This document shows positions 7,822 to 14,240 of a stretch of 19,170 nt of DNA, in pieces. Position 1 is the stretch's first letter. Each line of letters begins with the position of its first letter. The translations under genes were made by a program, and so were the position numbers. The stretch comes from Clostridia bacterium (GTDB taxonomy: Bacteria > Bacillota > Clostridia > Oscillospirales > CAG-382), in assembly GCA_017938055.1 (NCBI GenBank), contig JAGBCG010000195.1, positions 1-19,170 of the forward strand, written 5' to 3'. The notes beneath the pieces are model-generated. The model searched no databases and was not told the origin of the DNA. It worked only from the letters and a program-made list of their open reading frames with translations.

Positions 7822-7978
7822 TGTGGAAAACTCCCGTTTTAACGCCTTTGCAATGTGGAAAAGTCTGTGGATAATGTGTAAAACTACACCGAAAAGGCTT
7901 GAAAATGTTGGGTTTGGCTTGATTTTCTACAATGAAGTGTTGATTTCGACAAAATACGAAAAAATTGACTGTGTAAAA
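7822..7978. other. Cluster of DnaA-box-like 9-mers in an AT-rich gap
   Basis: The 427-bp space between comM and fhs (7652-8078) has no convincing gene. It holds a consensus DnaA box TGTGGATAA (7866-7874; reverse complement TTATCCACA), two one-mismatch copies TGTGGAAAA (7822-7830, 7854-7862), and two weaker TGTGTAAAA copies (7875-7883, 7970-7978). All five face the same way; the third and fourth abut. Long AT-rich DNA lies to the left (7720-7820). It resembles a DnaA-titration or regulatory cluster, or part of an origin, but dnaA/dnaN are not nearby. I see no intrinsic terminator here. A TTGACA at 7702-7707 lacks a well-spaced -10. Confidence 0.55.
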
Positions 7979-8008
7979 TATTATGTAAATCTTATTATAT
8001 CGTCACTG

Positions 8009-8032
8009 ACTGTATAAATATACATATACAGT
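8009..8032. promoter_or_regulatory. Palindrome upstream of fhs
   Basis: ACTGTATA (8009-8016) and TATACAGT (8025-8032) form a perfect 8-bp inverted repeat around 8 bp, 46 bp before the fhs start. It includes TGTATAAAT, which could serve as a -10. It could be an operator or simply a short hairpin in AT-rich DNA. Confidence 0.35.
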
Positions 8033-8078
8033 GAATAATATACAAAAAATAAATACAATATAAAAAGGAGCAAAAATT

Positions 8079-9752
8079 ATGCTTACAGATGCACAAATCG
8101 CACAGAATACCCCCATGGAGCACATAACAAAGGTGGCAGAATCCATAGGTCTTGATAGTGAAAAATTAGACCTTTACGGAAAGTATAAGGCAAAGCTTTC
8201 CTCAGAGCTTCTTGACGAAATCGAAAAGAGTGACAAAAAGGGTAAGCTTATACTTGTAACAGCAGTTAACCCTACACCTGCAGGTGAAGGTAAGACAACA
8301 ATGTCAATAGCAATAGGACAGGCACTTGCAAAAATCGGCAAGAAAGGAATTCTTGCACTTCGTGAGCCGTCATTGGGACCTGTTTTTGGTATCAAGGGCG
8401 GTGCAGCAGGCGGTGGCTACAGTCAGGTGCTTCCCATGGAGGATATAAATCTGCACTTTACAGGTGACTTCCATGCAATTACAACTGCAAACAATCTTCT
8501 TTCTGCAATGATAGATAACTCACTTCAACAGGGCAATCCTTTAGGACTTGACCCTAAGAGAATCTCTTTCAAGCGTGTTCTTGATATGAACGACAGAGCA
8601 CTGAGAAAGGTTGTAATCGGTTGCGGAGCAAAAGCAGACGGCGTTATGCGTGAAGAGGGCTTCAACATCACAGCAGCGTCCGAAATTATGGCTGTTCTCT
8701 GTCTTGCAGAAAGCACAGAAAACTTAAAGGAAATGCTTGGAAATATTCTTGTAGGCTACACCTACGACGGAAGAGCCGTATTTGCAAGAGAGCTTGGTGC
8801 AGTGGGTGCTATGGCTACGGTTCTTAAGGATGCTATGAAGCCTAATCTTGTTCAGACTATTGAACATACACCTTGCCTTGTACACGGCGGTCCTTTCGCA
8901 AATATTGCACACGGCTGTAACTCTGTAATTGCTACAAAGGCAGCTTTGGGTCTTGCTGACTATGTTGTTACGGAAGCCGGCTTTGGTGCAGACCTTGGTG
9001 CTGAAAAGTTCCTTGACATCAAGTGCCAGAAGGCAGGTCTTTCCCCGGATGCAATCGTTCTTGTTGCAACAGCAAGAGCACTCAAATACAATGGTGGTGT
9101 TGCAAAGGACGACCTTAAGAATCCTAATGTAGAGGCTCTTAAAAAGGGTGCATGTAACCTTGAAGCACATATTGACAACCTTAAGAAGTACAATGTTCCT
9201 CTTGTAGTATGTATCAACCATTTCTATGCGGATACTGATGAGGAAGTTGCGGCTATCAAGGAAATAGCAGAAAACAAGGGCGTTAAAGCTATTGTATGTA
9301 AGGGCTTTGCGGAAGGCTCAAATGGTGCTGTTGAACTTGCACAGGAAGTTGTAAGACTTGCAGACAGCGGCAAGGCAAACTTTACTCCTCTTTACAACTT
9401 TGATATGCCCATCAAGGAAAAGATGGAAAAGGTAGCAAAGGAAATCTATGGTGCTGCAGCCGTTAACTTTGATGCGGCAGCTTTAAAGACAATAAAGGAA
9501 GCAGAAGAACTTGGCTTTGGCAAGTACCCTGTTTGTATGGCAAAGACACAGTACTCACTAAGTGACGACATGAAAGCTCTCGGAAGACCCACTGGCTTTA
9601 CTCTTAATGTAAGAGAAGTAAGAATCAGCTCTGGTGCAGGTTTTATCGTTGCCCTTACAGGTACAATTATGACAATGCCCGGTCTTCCCAAAAAGCCTGC
9701 TGCAGAAGCTATCGACATTGACAACGACGGCGTAATTGTAGGCTTGTTCTAA
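8079..9752 (+). CDS. fhs: Formate-tetrahydrofolate ligase (10-formyl-THF synthetase)
   Basis: Joins formate to THF with ATP, giving 10-formyl-THF for purine and formyl-methionine synthesis and for the Wood-Ljungdahl methyl branch. The 557-residue length is normal. Family landmarks are the P-loop TPAGEGKTT (66-74), LREPSLGPVFGIKGGAAGGGYSQV, DMNDRALR, LVHGGPFANIAHGCNS, the VTEAGFGADLGAEKF block and a C-terminal ISSGAGFIVALTGTIMTMPGLPKKP. No key residue is missing. The ribosome site AAAAGGAG lies 8 bp before ATG 8079. fhs is a classic ZTP-riboswitch target; here the switch lies 2 kb upstream ahead of comM with no terminator between, so it may reach fhs by read-through. tsaE follows after 10 bp. 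Confidence 0.98.
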   Translation: MLTDAQIAQNTPMEHITKVAESIGLDSEKLDLYGKYKAKLSSELLDEIEKSDKKGKLILVTAVNPTPAGEGKTTMSIAIGQALAKIGKKGILALREPSLGPVFGIKGGAAGGGYSQVLPMEDINLHFTGDFHAITTANNLLSAMIDNSLQQGNPLGLDPKRISFKRVLDMNDRALRKVVIGCGAKADGVMREEGFNITAASEIMAVLCLAESTENLKEMLGNILVGYTYDGRAVFARELGAVGAMATVLKDAMKPNLVQTIEHTPCLVHGGPFANIAHGCNSVIATKAALGLADYVVTEAGFGADLGAEKFLDIKCQKAGLSPDAIVLVATARALKYNGGVAKDDLKNPNVEALKKGACNLEAHIDNLKKYNVPLVVCINHFYADTDEEVAAIKEIAENKGVKAIVCKGFAEGSNGAVELAQEVVRLADSGKANFTPLYNFDMPIKEKMEKVAKEIYGAAAVNFDAAALKTIKEAEELGFGKYPVCMAKTQYSLSDDMKALGRPTGFTLNVREVRISSGAGFIVALTGTIMTMPGLPKKPAAEAIDIDNDGVIVGLF

Positions 9753-9762
9753 TGTTGAAGCT

Positions 9763-10194
9763 ATGAGCGATTTTTATAAGGAATACCTTTCCGAAAGTGA
9801 AGACGATACCGAAAAAATAGGTGCAGAATTTGCAAAGGAACTTAAAAAAGGTGACTTTGTAGCGTTCTTTGGAAACCTTGGAAGCGGAAAGACGGCATTT
9901 GTACGAGGTGTTGCCTCGGTGCTTTGCAAGGGGGCACACGTTTCAAGTCCCACTTATGCCATAGTTAATGAGTATATCGGGAATATTGATATATTTCACT
10001 TTGATATGTACAGAATTACCGATGACGATTCATTGTATTCGGTAGGCTTTTATGACTATCAGGACAGAAACGGTATAATCTTTACGGAATGGAGTGAAAA
10101 CATCGAATTTGCTCTGCCTGAGAACAGATATGATGTGACTTTTGTGAAAACTGGAGAAACAGGCAGAAAAATTATGGTGCAAAAAAAGCAGTAA
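9763..10194 (+). CDS. tsaE: tRNA t6A37 threonylcarbamoyladenosine synthesis ATPase TsaE
   Basis: TsaE is the small ATPase of the TsaB-TsaD-TsaE complex that makes t6A at position 37 of ANN-decoding tRNAs. The 143 residues show Walker A GNLGSGKT (37-44), the switch-like SSPTYAIVNEY (61-71), HFDMYR (79-84) and the EWSE motif (109-112), all diagnostic of the family. It starts 10 bp after the fhs stop with only a weak ribosome site (GAAG), so it is probably translated by coupling. In many Firmicutes tsaE is followed by tsaB and rimI; here a terminator follows instead, so these partners must be encoded elsewhere. Confidence 0.96.
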   Translation: MSDFYKEYLSESEDDTEKIGAEFAKELKKGDFVAFFGNLGSGKTAFVRGVASVLCKGAHVSSPTYAIVNEYIGNIDIFHFDMYRITDDDSLYSVGFYDYQDRNGIIFTEWSENIEFALPENRYDVTFVKTGETGRKIMVQKKQ

Positions 10195-10226
10195 TCAAAA
10201 CAAAGATTACGGCAATATAAAAAAAC

Positions 10227-10277
10227 AGCTGCAAGCAATTCGATTTTTACGTCGTTTTGCTGCAGCTTTTTTATTTT
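10227..10277 (+). terminator. Intrinsic terminator after tsaE
   Basis: AGCTGCA (10227-10233), a bulged A and GCAA pair with TTGC-TGCAGCT (10257-10267), with an inner CGA/TCG. The right arm runs into TTTTTTATTTT. The stem is long and the T-run good. It closes the (comM-)fhs-tsaE transcript. Confidence 0.88.
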
Positions 10278-10280
10278 CAC

Positions 10281-10397
10281 TGAATTTGCGGTCTGTGACC
10301 GCAATGAATTGCCTTACGGCATGAATTGAAATCTGCGATTTCATGAATTGAGTCTATGACTCATGAATTGCACTTCGTGCATTAAAAGGCAATTCAT
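10281..10397. repeat. Tandem array of short hairpins with different stems and a conserved ATGAATTG linker
   Basis: ATGAATTG occurs at 10304, 10321, 10343 and 10363, with a degenerate TGAATTTG at 10281 and the reverse form CAATTCAT at 10390-10397. Between these linkers lie five perfect hairpins whose stems share no sequence: TTGCGGTC-tgt-GACCGCAA (10286-10304), GCC-ttac-GGC (10311-10320), GAAATC-tgc-GATTTC (10328-10342), GAGTC-tat-GACTC (10350-10362) and TGCAC-ttc-GTGCA (10369-10381). Periods are 17, 22 and 20 bp. No long ORF covers it with protein-like sequence. It is not a CRISPR array, because the spacers are self-complementary and very short. Confidence 0.8.
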
Positions 10398-10441
10398 GGA
10401 GCGAAGCGACAAATCATGGTTTTATCCAAGTTCAGTGCTGT

Positions 10442-10744
10442 TTACATAACAAAAACAGCAGCAAAGCAGGTAACACACACACCCAAAATCAGTCCCCATA
10501 AAAAAGGAGTAATCCAATGCTTTTTACAACGGGCAGAATTTACATTAAGCTTTATGTCCGAAAACGGCAAGCCATACCCTCTGGAATCTAAAATCATGTT
10601 TGCCTGTTTTATAATATCTCCCTCGCTCTGCAAAGCGGATTTGCCTTTTGCCACTTCGGGACGAAGAATGAAAAATGCCTCCTCAATCATATCGTGTCCC
10701 GTGTCTTTCATTACAATCACACGTTTGTTGCAACCTTTTATCAT
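10442..10744 (-). CDS. Hypothetical protein with a C-terminal membrane anchor
   Basis: I do not recognise a named family. The 100-residue protein starts MIKGCNKRVIVMKDTGHDMIEEAFFILRPE, has a charged soluble part to about residue 75, and ends with one hydrophobic helix (about 79-99, WITPFLWGLILGVCVTCFAAVFVM) right at the C-terminus, the layout of a tail-anchored or bitopic small protein. The start at 10744 is chosen because GGAGG lies 8 bp upstream on the minus strand; upstream in-frame ATGs have no such site and would add unlikely sequence. It lies downstream of the galE terminator and faces away from the hairpin array, so it is likely transcribed alone. No catalytic motif is visible. Confidence 0.72.
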   Translation of the reverse strand: MIKGCNKRVIVMKDTGHDMIEEAFFILRPEVAKGKSALQSEGDIIKQANMILDSRGYGLPFSDIKLNVNSARCKKHWITPFLWGLILGVCVTCFAAVFVM

Positions 10745-10844
10745 ACAGTCCTCCAAATAACATCTTTTTACAGTATTATCGGTAAAAAAAGTAAAAATAT
10801 TCAAGCAGCAAGGCAAATATATGATATTTTGCTATAAAAACAGT

Positions 10845-10883
10845 AAAAAATCAAACCCGAAAGAAAATATAGCTTCTTTCGGG
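10845..10883 (-). terminator. Intrinsic terminator of galE
   Basis: A perfect 10-bp stem CCCGAAAGAA (10856-10865) / TTCTTTCGGG (10874-10883) with an 8-nt loop. On the minus strand it is followed by TTTGATTTTTT. It lies 41 bp past the galE stop. Confidence 0.9.
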
Positions 10884-10924
10884 CAAAATAGTTGTAATAT
10901 AGATAGAAAATTTAACGCATTAAA

Positions 10925-11941
10925 TTATTTGTCGTAGCCTTTTGGGTTGTTAGACTGCCATCTCCATGAGTCGCGGCACATATCCTCAAGAGTCTTTGTT
11001 GCACTCCAGCCGAGAACCTGCTTTGCCTTTGAGGGATTTGCAAAGCATTCGTCAACGTCGCCCTCTCGTCTTGGTGCTATAATATAGGGTATTTTAACGT
11101 CGTTTACCTTTTCAAAGGCATTTACCATGTCAAGAACACTGTATCCAACGCCTGTGCCGAGGTTTATTATGTCTGCACCCTTGAATTTCTGAGCATACTC
11201 AATAGCCGCAACGTGTCCTAAGGCAAGGTCAACTACGTGAATATAATCTCTGACACCCGTTCCGTCGTGTGTTTTGTAGTCGTTTCCGTAAACGGACAGC
11301 TGCTTAAGCTTACCTACGGCTACCTGTGAAATGTAAGGCATAAGATTGTTTGGAATACCCTGAGGGTCTTCTCCGATAAGTCCGCTTTCATGTGCTCCTA
11401 TCGGGTTGAAGTAACGCAGAAGAACGCAGGTTAATTCGCTGTCGGCAACAGCTGCATCTGTGAGAATCTGCTCAATCATATACTTTGTCCAGCCGTAAGG
11501 ATTTGTACAGCCTGTCTTTTTCATAGTTTCAACAAGGGGCACGGTTTCGGGTATGCCGTAAACGGTGGCAGACGAGCTGAAAACGATTTTCTTTACGTTA
11601 AAATCTCTCATAACCTCTAAAAGAGTCAGAGTGCTGTCGATGTTGTTTCTGTAATATTCAAGGGGTTTTCTGCAGGATTCACCAACTGCCTTAAGTCCCG
11701 CAAAGTGAATTACAGAATCAATTTTGTTTTCTTCAAAAACCTTTGTAAGAGCTTCTTTGTCAGCAACATCTACTGTATAAACCACAGGTCTTTTACCTGT
11801 AATTGTTTCAAGTCTATTTATAACCTCAGGCTTTGCGTTGTCAAAGTTATCAGCAATAACAACCTCATAGCCTCTTGTCATAAGCTCAACGCAGGTGTGG
11901 CTGCCGATATATCCGGCACCGCCAGTGAGTAATATTTTCAT
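10925..11941 (-). CDS. galE: UDP-glucose 4-epimerase
   Basis: Interconverts UDP-glucose and UDP-galactose with tightly bound NAD, serving the Leloir pathway and supply of galactose for cell-surface polymers. It is an extended short-chain dehydrogenase of 338-339 residues. It has the NAD-binding GGAGYIG (7-13), an acidic NAD-ribose residue in IADNFDNA, and catalytic Ser124 (SSSATVYG), Tyr149 and Lys153 (YGWTK), which by count fall at the same numbers as in E. coli GalE. The start at 11941 is picked because GGAGG is 8 bp upstream and the Rossmann strand (MKILLTGG) begins there; eight further in-frame codons upstream look untranslated. It is monocistronic, with its own promoter and terminator. 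No galK or galT is visible next to it. Confidence 0.98.
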   Translation of the reverse strand: MKILLTGGAGYIGSHTCVELMTRGYEVVIADNFDNAKPEVINRLETITGKRPVVYTVDVADKEALTKVFEENKIDSVIHFAGLKAVGESCRKPLEYYRNNIDSTLTLLEVMRDFNVKKIVFSSSATVYGIPETVPLVETMKKTGCTNPYGWTKYMIEQILTDAAVADSELTCVLLRYFNPIGAHESGLIGEDPQGIPNNLMPYISQVAVGKLKQLSVYGNDYKTHDGTGVRDYIHVVDLALGHVAAIEYAQKFKGADIINLGTGVGYSVLDMVNAFEKVNDVKIPYIIAPRREGDVDECFANPSKAKQVLGWSATKTLEDMCRDSWRWQSNNPKGYDK

Positions 11942-11975
11942 AAACATAACCTCCATACATATCATTACAGTATAT

Positions 11976-12004
11976 ATTCTAACTCATTTTTTCAAAAGTG
12001 TCAA
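11976..12004 (-). promoter_or_regulatory. Sigma-A promoter of galE
   Basis: On the minus strand, TTGACA (12004-11999), a 17-bp spacer and TAGAAT (11981-11976). Predicted start is about 11969, giving a leader of roughly 28 nt before the galE ATG. Confidence 0.85.
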
Positions 12005-12070
12005 CATAAAATAATGTAATTTAAGGAATATTCTGTTACTGGCACACTGTTAAAAAAACAAAAAAGAATA

Positions 12071-12120
12071 AAAAAAGAAAAATCCTCAAATGATATGTTT
12101 AATCTATCAAAGTGAGGATT
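12071..12120 (-). terminator. Minus-strand intrinsic terminator overlapping the tepA ribosome site
   Basis: AATCCTCA (12081-12088) and TGAGGATT (12113-12120) form an 8-bp perfect stem, with an inner TGATA/TATCA (12091-12095/12105-12109). Read on the minus strand the stem runs into TTTCTTTTTTT, a normal intrinsic terminator. No minus-strand gene ends here; the nearest upstream one is the rubrerythrin-like gene beyond tepA. On the plus strand the right arm holds the AGGA (12115-12118) ribosome site of tepA, so the same fold in tepA mRNA could mask it. Confidence 0.7.
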
Positions 12121-12127
12121 ATTTATT

Positions 12128-12868
12128 ATGATTGAAAAAATGTTAAACAGTGATGAAAGCGACAAGGAAAAGGATAACTCTTCAAAAAAAGACGCTTTGC
12201 CCTCCGATGTTGACACAATTAAATCTCTTGGCTCTGTTACAACAAACAATTCTGAATCACGTATACACACTCTTGTAATAGCTGGACAGATAGAGGGTCA
12301 CTATGAGCTTCCCAGTGCCACCAAAAGCACAAAGTATGAGCATGTAATCCCATTACTTGTTGAGGTGGAGGAAAGACCTGAAATTGACGGACTTCTCATT
12401 ATTCTGAATACTGTGGGAGGAGATGTGGAGGCAGGTCTTGCTTTGGCAGAGCTTATTTCCGGAATGACAAAGCCAACTGTTTCCCTTGTACTTGGCGGAG
12501 GACATTCAATAGGCGTTCCTCTTGCGGTGTCCGCAAAAAAATCCTTTATTGTACCCTCTGCAACCATGACTATTCATCCCGTAAGGACAAGCGGAACGGT
12601 AATAGGTGTTCCTCAGGCATTTACGTATCTTAGGAAAATGCAGGAGAGAATATCTGATTTTATCGTAAAAAACTCCTCGATTTCACCTGAAAGGCTAAAT
12701 AAGCTGATGCTTGAAACAGATGAGCTTGCTGCAGACATCGGCACGGTTATTGACGGAATTTGTGCGGTAGACGAAGGGCTTATAGACAAGGTTGGAAGTC
12801 TTGGAGAAGCCCTTGAGGAATTAAAGAAAATGATTCGAAGCAACAAGTCAAAGAAAAATAATGATTAA
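12128..12868 (+). CDS. tepA: ClpP-like serine protease, translocation-enhancing protein TepA family
   Basis: ClpP/crotonase-fold protease of the TepA (YmfB) group. In B. subtilis TepA was linked to preprotein translocation and signal-peptide handling; no Clp ATPase partner is known. The 246 residues begin with about 40 polar, disordered residues. The ClpP core follows: LNTVGGDVEAGLAL (93-106), the nucleophile segment GGGHSIGVPLAVS with Ser127, and MTIHP with His150. The IHPVRTSGTVIGVPQAF stretch is characteristic of TepA rather than true ClpP. The ribosome site AGGA is 9 bp upstream, inside a hairpin arm. Its 3' end overlaps the convergent rubrerythrin-like gene by 4 bp. The gene occurs mainly in spore-forming Firmicutes. 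Confidence 0.94.
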   Translation: MIEKMLNSDESDKEKDNSSKKDALPSDVDTIKSLGSVTTNNSESRIHTLVIAGQIEGHYELPSATKSTKYEHVIPLLVEVEERPEIDGLLIILNTVGGDVEAGLALAELISGMTKPTVSLVLGGGHSIGVPLAVSAKKSFIVPSATMTIHPVRTSGTVIGVPQAFTYLRKMQERISDFIVKNSSISPERLNKLMLETDELAADIGTVIDGICAVDEGLIDKVGSLGEALEELKKMIRSNKSKKNND

Positions 12869-13389
12869 AGCCACTCTCTTACACACAGTGGGCAAACCTC
12901 GGGATGATTGTTTCCGGTTATAGTATATCCGCAGACAGGACAGGTGTGCATAGTGTTTGCATCCCATGTTTTTGTACCATTCATCTGTGAAACACGATCG
13001 TCAAGGCGGGCAGAATGATTGTTTTGAACGGTTGCTGCCATGCGGAATTTTTCGGCAATTTCGTGAAAGCCTTCATCCTCTGCAACAAGAGCCATGTCGT
13101 TATACATTGAGCTGTCCATGTCCCTTTTGATATCCGAAAGATGTGAAAGATTCTGTGCTGTATCTTCAATTTCGTCAAGATATCCTAACCACAGCTCGCC
13201 CTGACTTGTGCCATTTTCTCGCATTTCGTCCAACATTCGCCGTGTTGAAATATCGTTTCCTTCACGTGCCATCTGAGAATATATATCGCTTCTTAAAGCC
13301 GCCGTCGCCTCTTTTTCAAAAGCATGCATGAGGTTATCGGCGGTTTTTGTTCCGTGAAGAGCGTTTTGATGAGATGTATTATTATTCAT
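12865..13389 (-). CDS. Rubrerythrin-like protein with intact rubredoxin site and degenerate di-iron site
   Basis: The fold is rubrerythrin: a four-helix ferritin-like domain (about 15-130) with AFEKE (Glu27) and YNDMALVAEDEGFHEIAEKF, then a rubredoxin-like C-terminus CPVCGY...HPEVCPLC with all four Cys (150, 153, 166, 169). Aligned by eye with D. vulgaris rubrerythrin, the di-iron ligands seem mostly lost: the helix-B ExxH position reads G60/Q63, the ExxE pair reads K88/M91, and the last ExxH reads Q122/H125. Peroxide reduction at a di-iron centre is therefore doubtful; an electron-transfer, metal-storage or structural role is possible. Length (174) is slightly short. GGAGG precedes the start. 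The alignment of helix B is the weakest part. Confidence 0.85.
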   Translation of the reverse strand: MNNNTSHQNALHGTKTADNLMHAFEKEATAALRSDIYSQMAREGNDISTRRMLDEMRENGTSQGELWLGYLDEIEDTAQNLSHLSDIKRDMDSSMYNDMALVAEDEGFHEIAEKFRMAATVQNNHSARLDDRVSQMNGTKTWDANTMHTCPVCGYTITGNNHPEVCPLCVREWL

Positions 13390-13414
13390 GTTACATTATC
13401 CTCCAAAAAAGAAT

Positions 13415-13435
13415 TAAGACAGTTTAATTGTCCTA
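13415..13435. promoter_or_regulatory. Candidate operator of the rubrerythrin-like gene
   Basis: TAAGACA (13415-13421) and TGTCCTA (13429-13435) form an inverted repeat with one mismatch around 7 bp. It lies exactly where the predicted transcript starts, a normal place for a repressor. I cannot name the regulator. Confidence 0.5.
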
Positions 13436-13442
13436 CATTGTC

Positions 13443-13471
13443 AGTATATGTTATTTTTCGGTCAATGTTAA
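13443..13471 (-). promoter_or_regulatory. Promoter of the rubrerythrin-like gene
   Basis: On the minus strand TTAACA (13471-13466), a 17-bp spacer and TATACT (13448-13443), each one base off consensus. Start is predicted near 13436, giving a leader of about 47 nt. Confidence 0.65.
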
Positions 13472-13507
13472 AGCTTTACACCTTTTACATAACGCAAACA
13501 AAAGGAT

Positions 13508-13548
13508 GCCACATACATTTTATATGTTTTTCGCACTTTTGCTGTGGC
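13508..13548. other. Hairpin in the divergent intergenic region
   Basis: GCCACA (13508-13513) and TGTGGC (13543-13548) enclose a smaller ACAT/ATGT pairing. It lies between the divergent rubrerythrin-like and GNAT promoters. There is no T-run worth the name, so function is unknown. Confidence 0.35.
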
Positions 13549-13614
13549 AAATTTTGCAAGAGGATGTTTTTTGTCAAAATATCATCAGAATTTGTAATTT
13601 AAGCGAAATTTGTA

Positions 13615-13643
13615 TTGCAAAGAAAAAAAATTCATGATATAAT
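13615..13643 (+). promoter_or_regulatory. Sigma-A promoter of the GNAT-gltX-glnS operon
   Basis: TTGCAA (13615-13620), a 17-bp spacer and consensus TATAAT (13638-13643). Predicted start is about 13650, which leaves under 30 nt before the first gene and no room for a T-box leader, so this synthetase operon does not look T-box controlled. Confidence 0.8.
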
Positions 13644-13677
13644 ATGATGTAAAATTGTAAAAGGATAGGTGTGCGTA

Positions 13678-14211
13678 TTGGAAATAGTAGAGCTTGACAG
13701 AAAAGAATACGACTACTTTGAACTTCATTATCATTACCAAACGGATGAATACTATAAGGTTTGCTCCAAAAGCACAAAAGAGCAAATGAGCATCAGCTTT
13801 GTTCGTGAAAAATTCCCCCAAAAAGTAGTTTATGATAATACAGACACACTTTTTCAGGACTACTGGAACAATCCCAGAGCCTTTGGCGTAAAGGACGAAA
13901 ATGGAAACATGGTTGCATTCCTTGAGTTTGACACACAGCAGTGGAATAACCGCCTTGTGATGACTCAGCTTCTTGTTAAAGAGGAGTGTCGGGGCAAGGG
14001 TATAGGCAGAATGCTTATGGATTTCGTTAAGGACTACGCAAGGCGTGATGATTACAGAATAATCACACTTGAAACACAGAATACCAACACACCCGCTATT
14101 GATTTCTACTTTAAAATGGGCTTTGCCTTTTGTGGCAGCAACATATATTTTTACTCCAACGATGACATAGGAGAAAACGAGGTAATGCTTGAAATGGCGT
14201 TTACCCTTTGA
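13678..14211 (+). CDS. GNAT family N-acetyltransferase, similar to streptothricin acetyltransferase
   Basis: Transfers acetyl from acetyl-CoA to an amine. The acetyl-CoA motif A is clear: LLVKEECRGKGIGRMLMDFV, with RGKGIG as the pyrophosphate loop (Q/RxxGxG). The C-terminal half (LETQNTNTPAIDFYFKMGF, then YSN and NEV) resembles the Sat/SatA streptothricin acetyltransferase group as I recall it, which hints at a hydrophilic amine or antibiotic substrate; this is inference only. The N-terminal 60 residues are less typical. The TTG start at 13678 is chosen because AGGATAGGTG lies a suitable distance upstream; the in-frame GTG at 13669 is too close to that site. It is first in an operon with two tRNA synthetases, 29 bp before gltX. 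Confidence 0.88.
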   Translation: MEIVELDRKEYDYFELHYHYQTDEYYKVCSKSTKEQMSISFVREKFPQKVVYDNTDTLFQDYWNNPRAFGVKDENGNMVAFLEFDTQQWNNRLVMTQLLVKEECRGKGIGRMLMDFVKDYARRDDYRIITLETQNTNTPAIDFYFKMGFAFCGSNIYFYSNDDIGENEVMLEMAFTL

Positions 14212-14240
14212 TAAGTAATAAACGAAAGGACATAAATATA

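Noticed and set aside
7823..8017. 64-codon open frame between comM and fhs
   Set aside because: No ribosome site, non-standard start inside a DnaA-box-like site and no recognisable sequence; treated as noncoding.
7652..8078. Chromosomal replication origin
   Set aside because: DnaA-like boxes and AT-rich DNA are present, but dnaA, dnaN, recF, gyrB and rpmH are not nearby, so I keep it as a box cluster only.
10281..10397. CRISPR array
   Set aside because: The repeated part is only 8 bp, units are 17-22 bp and the variable parts are self-complementary hairpins.
13644..13677. T-box leader before the synthetase operon
   Set aside because: The predicted transcript start leaves under 30 nt before the first gene, far too short for a T-box.
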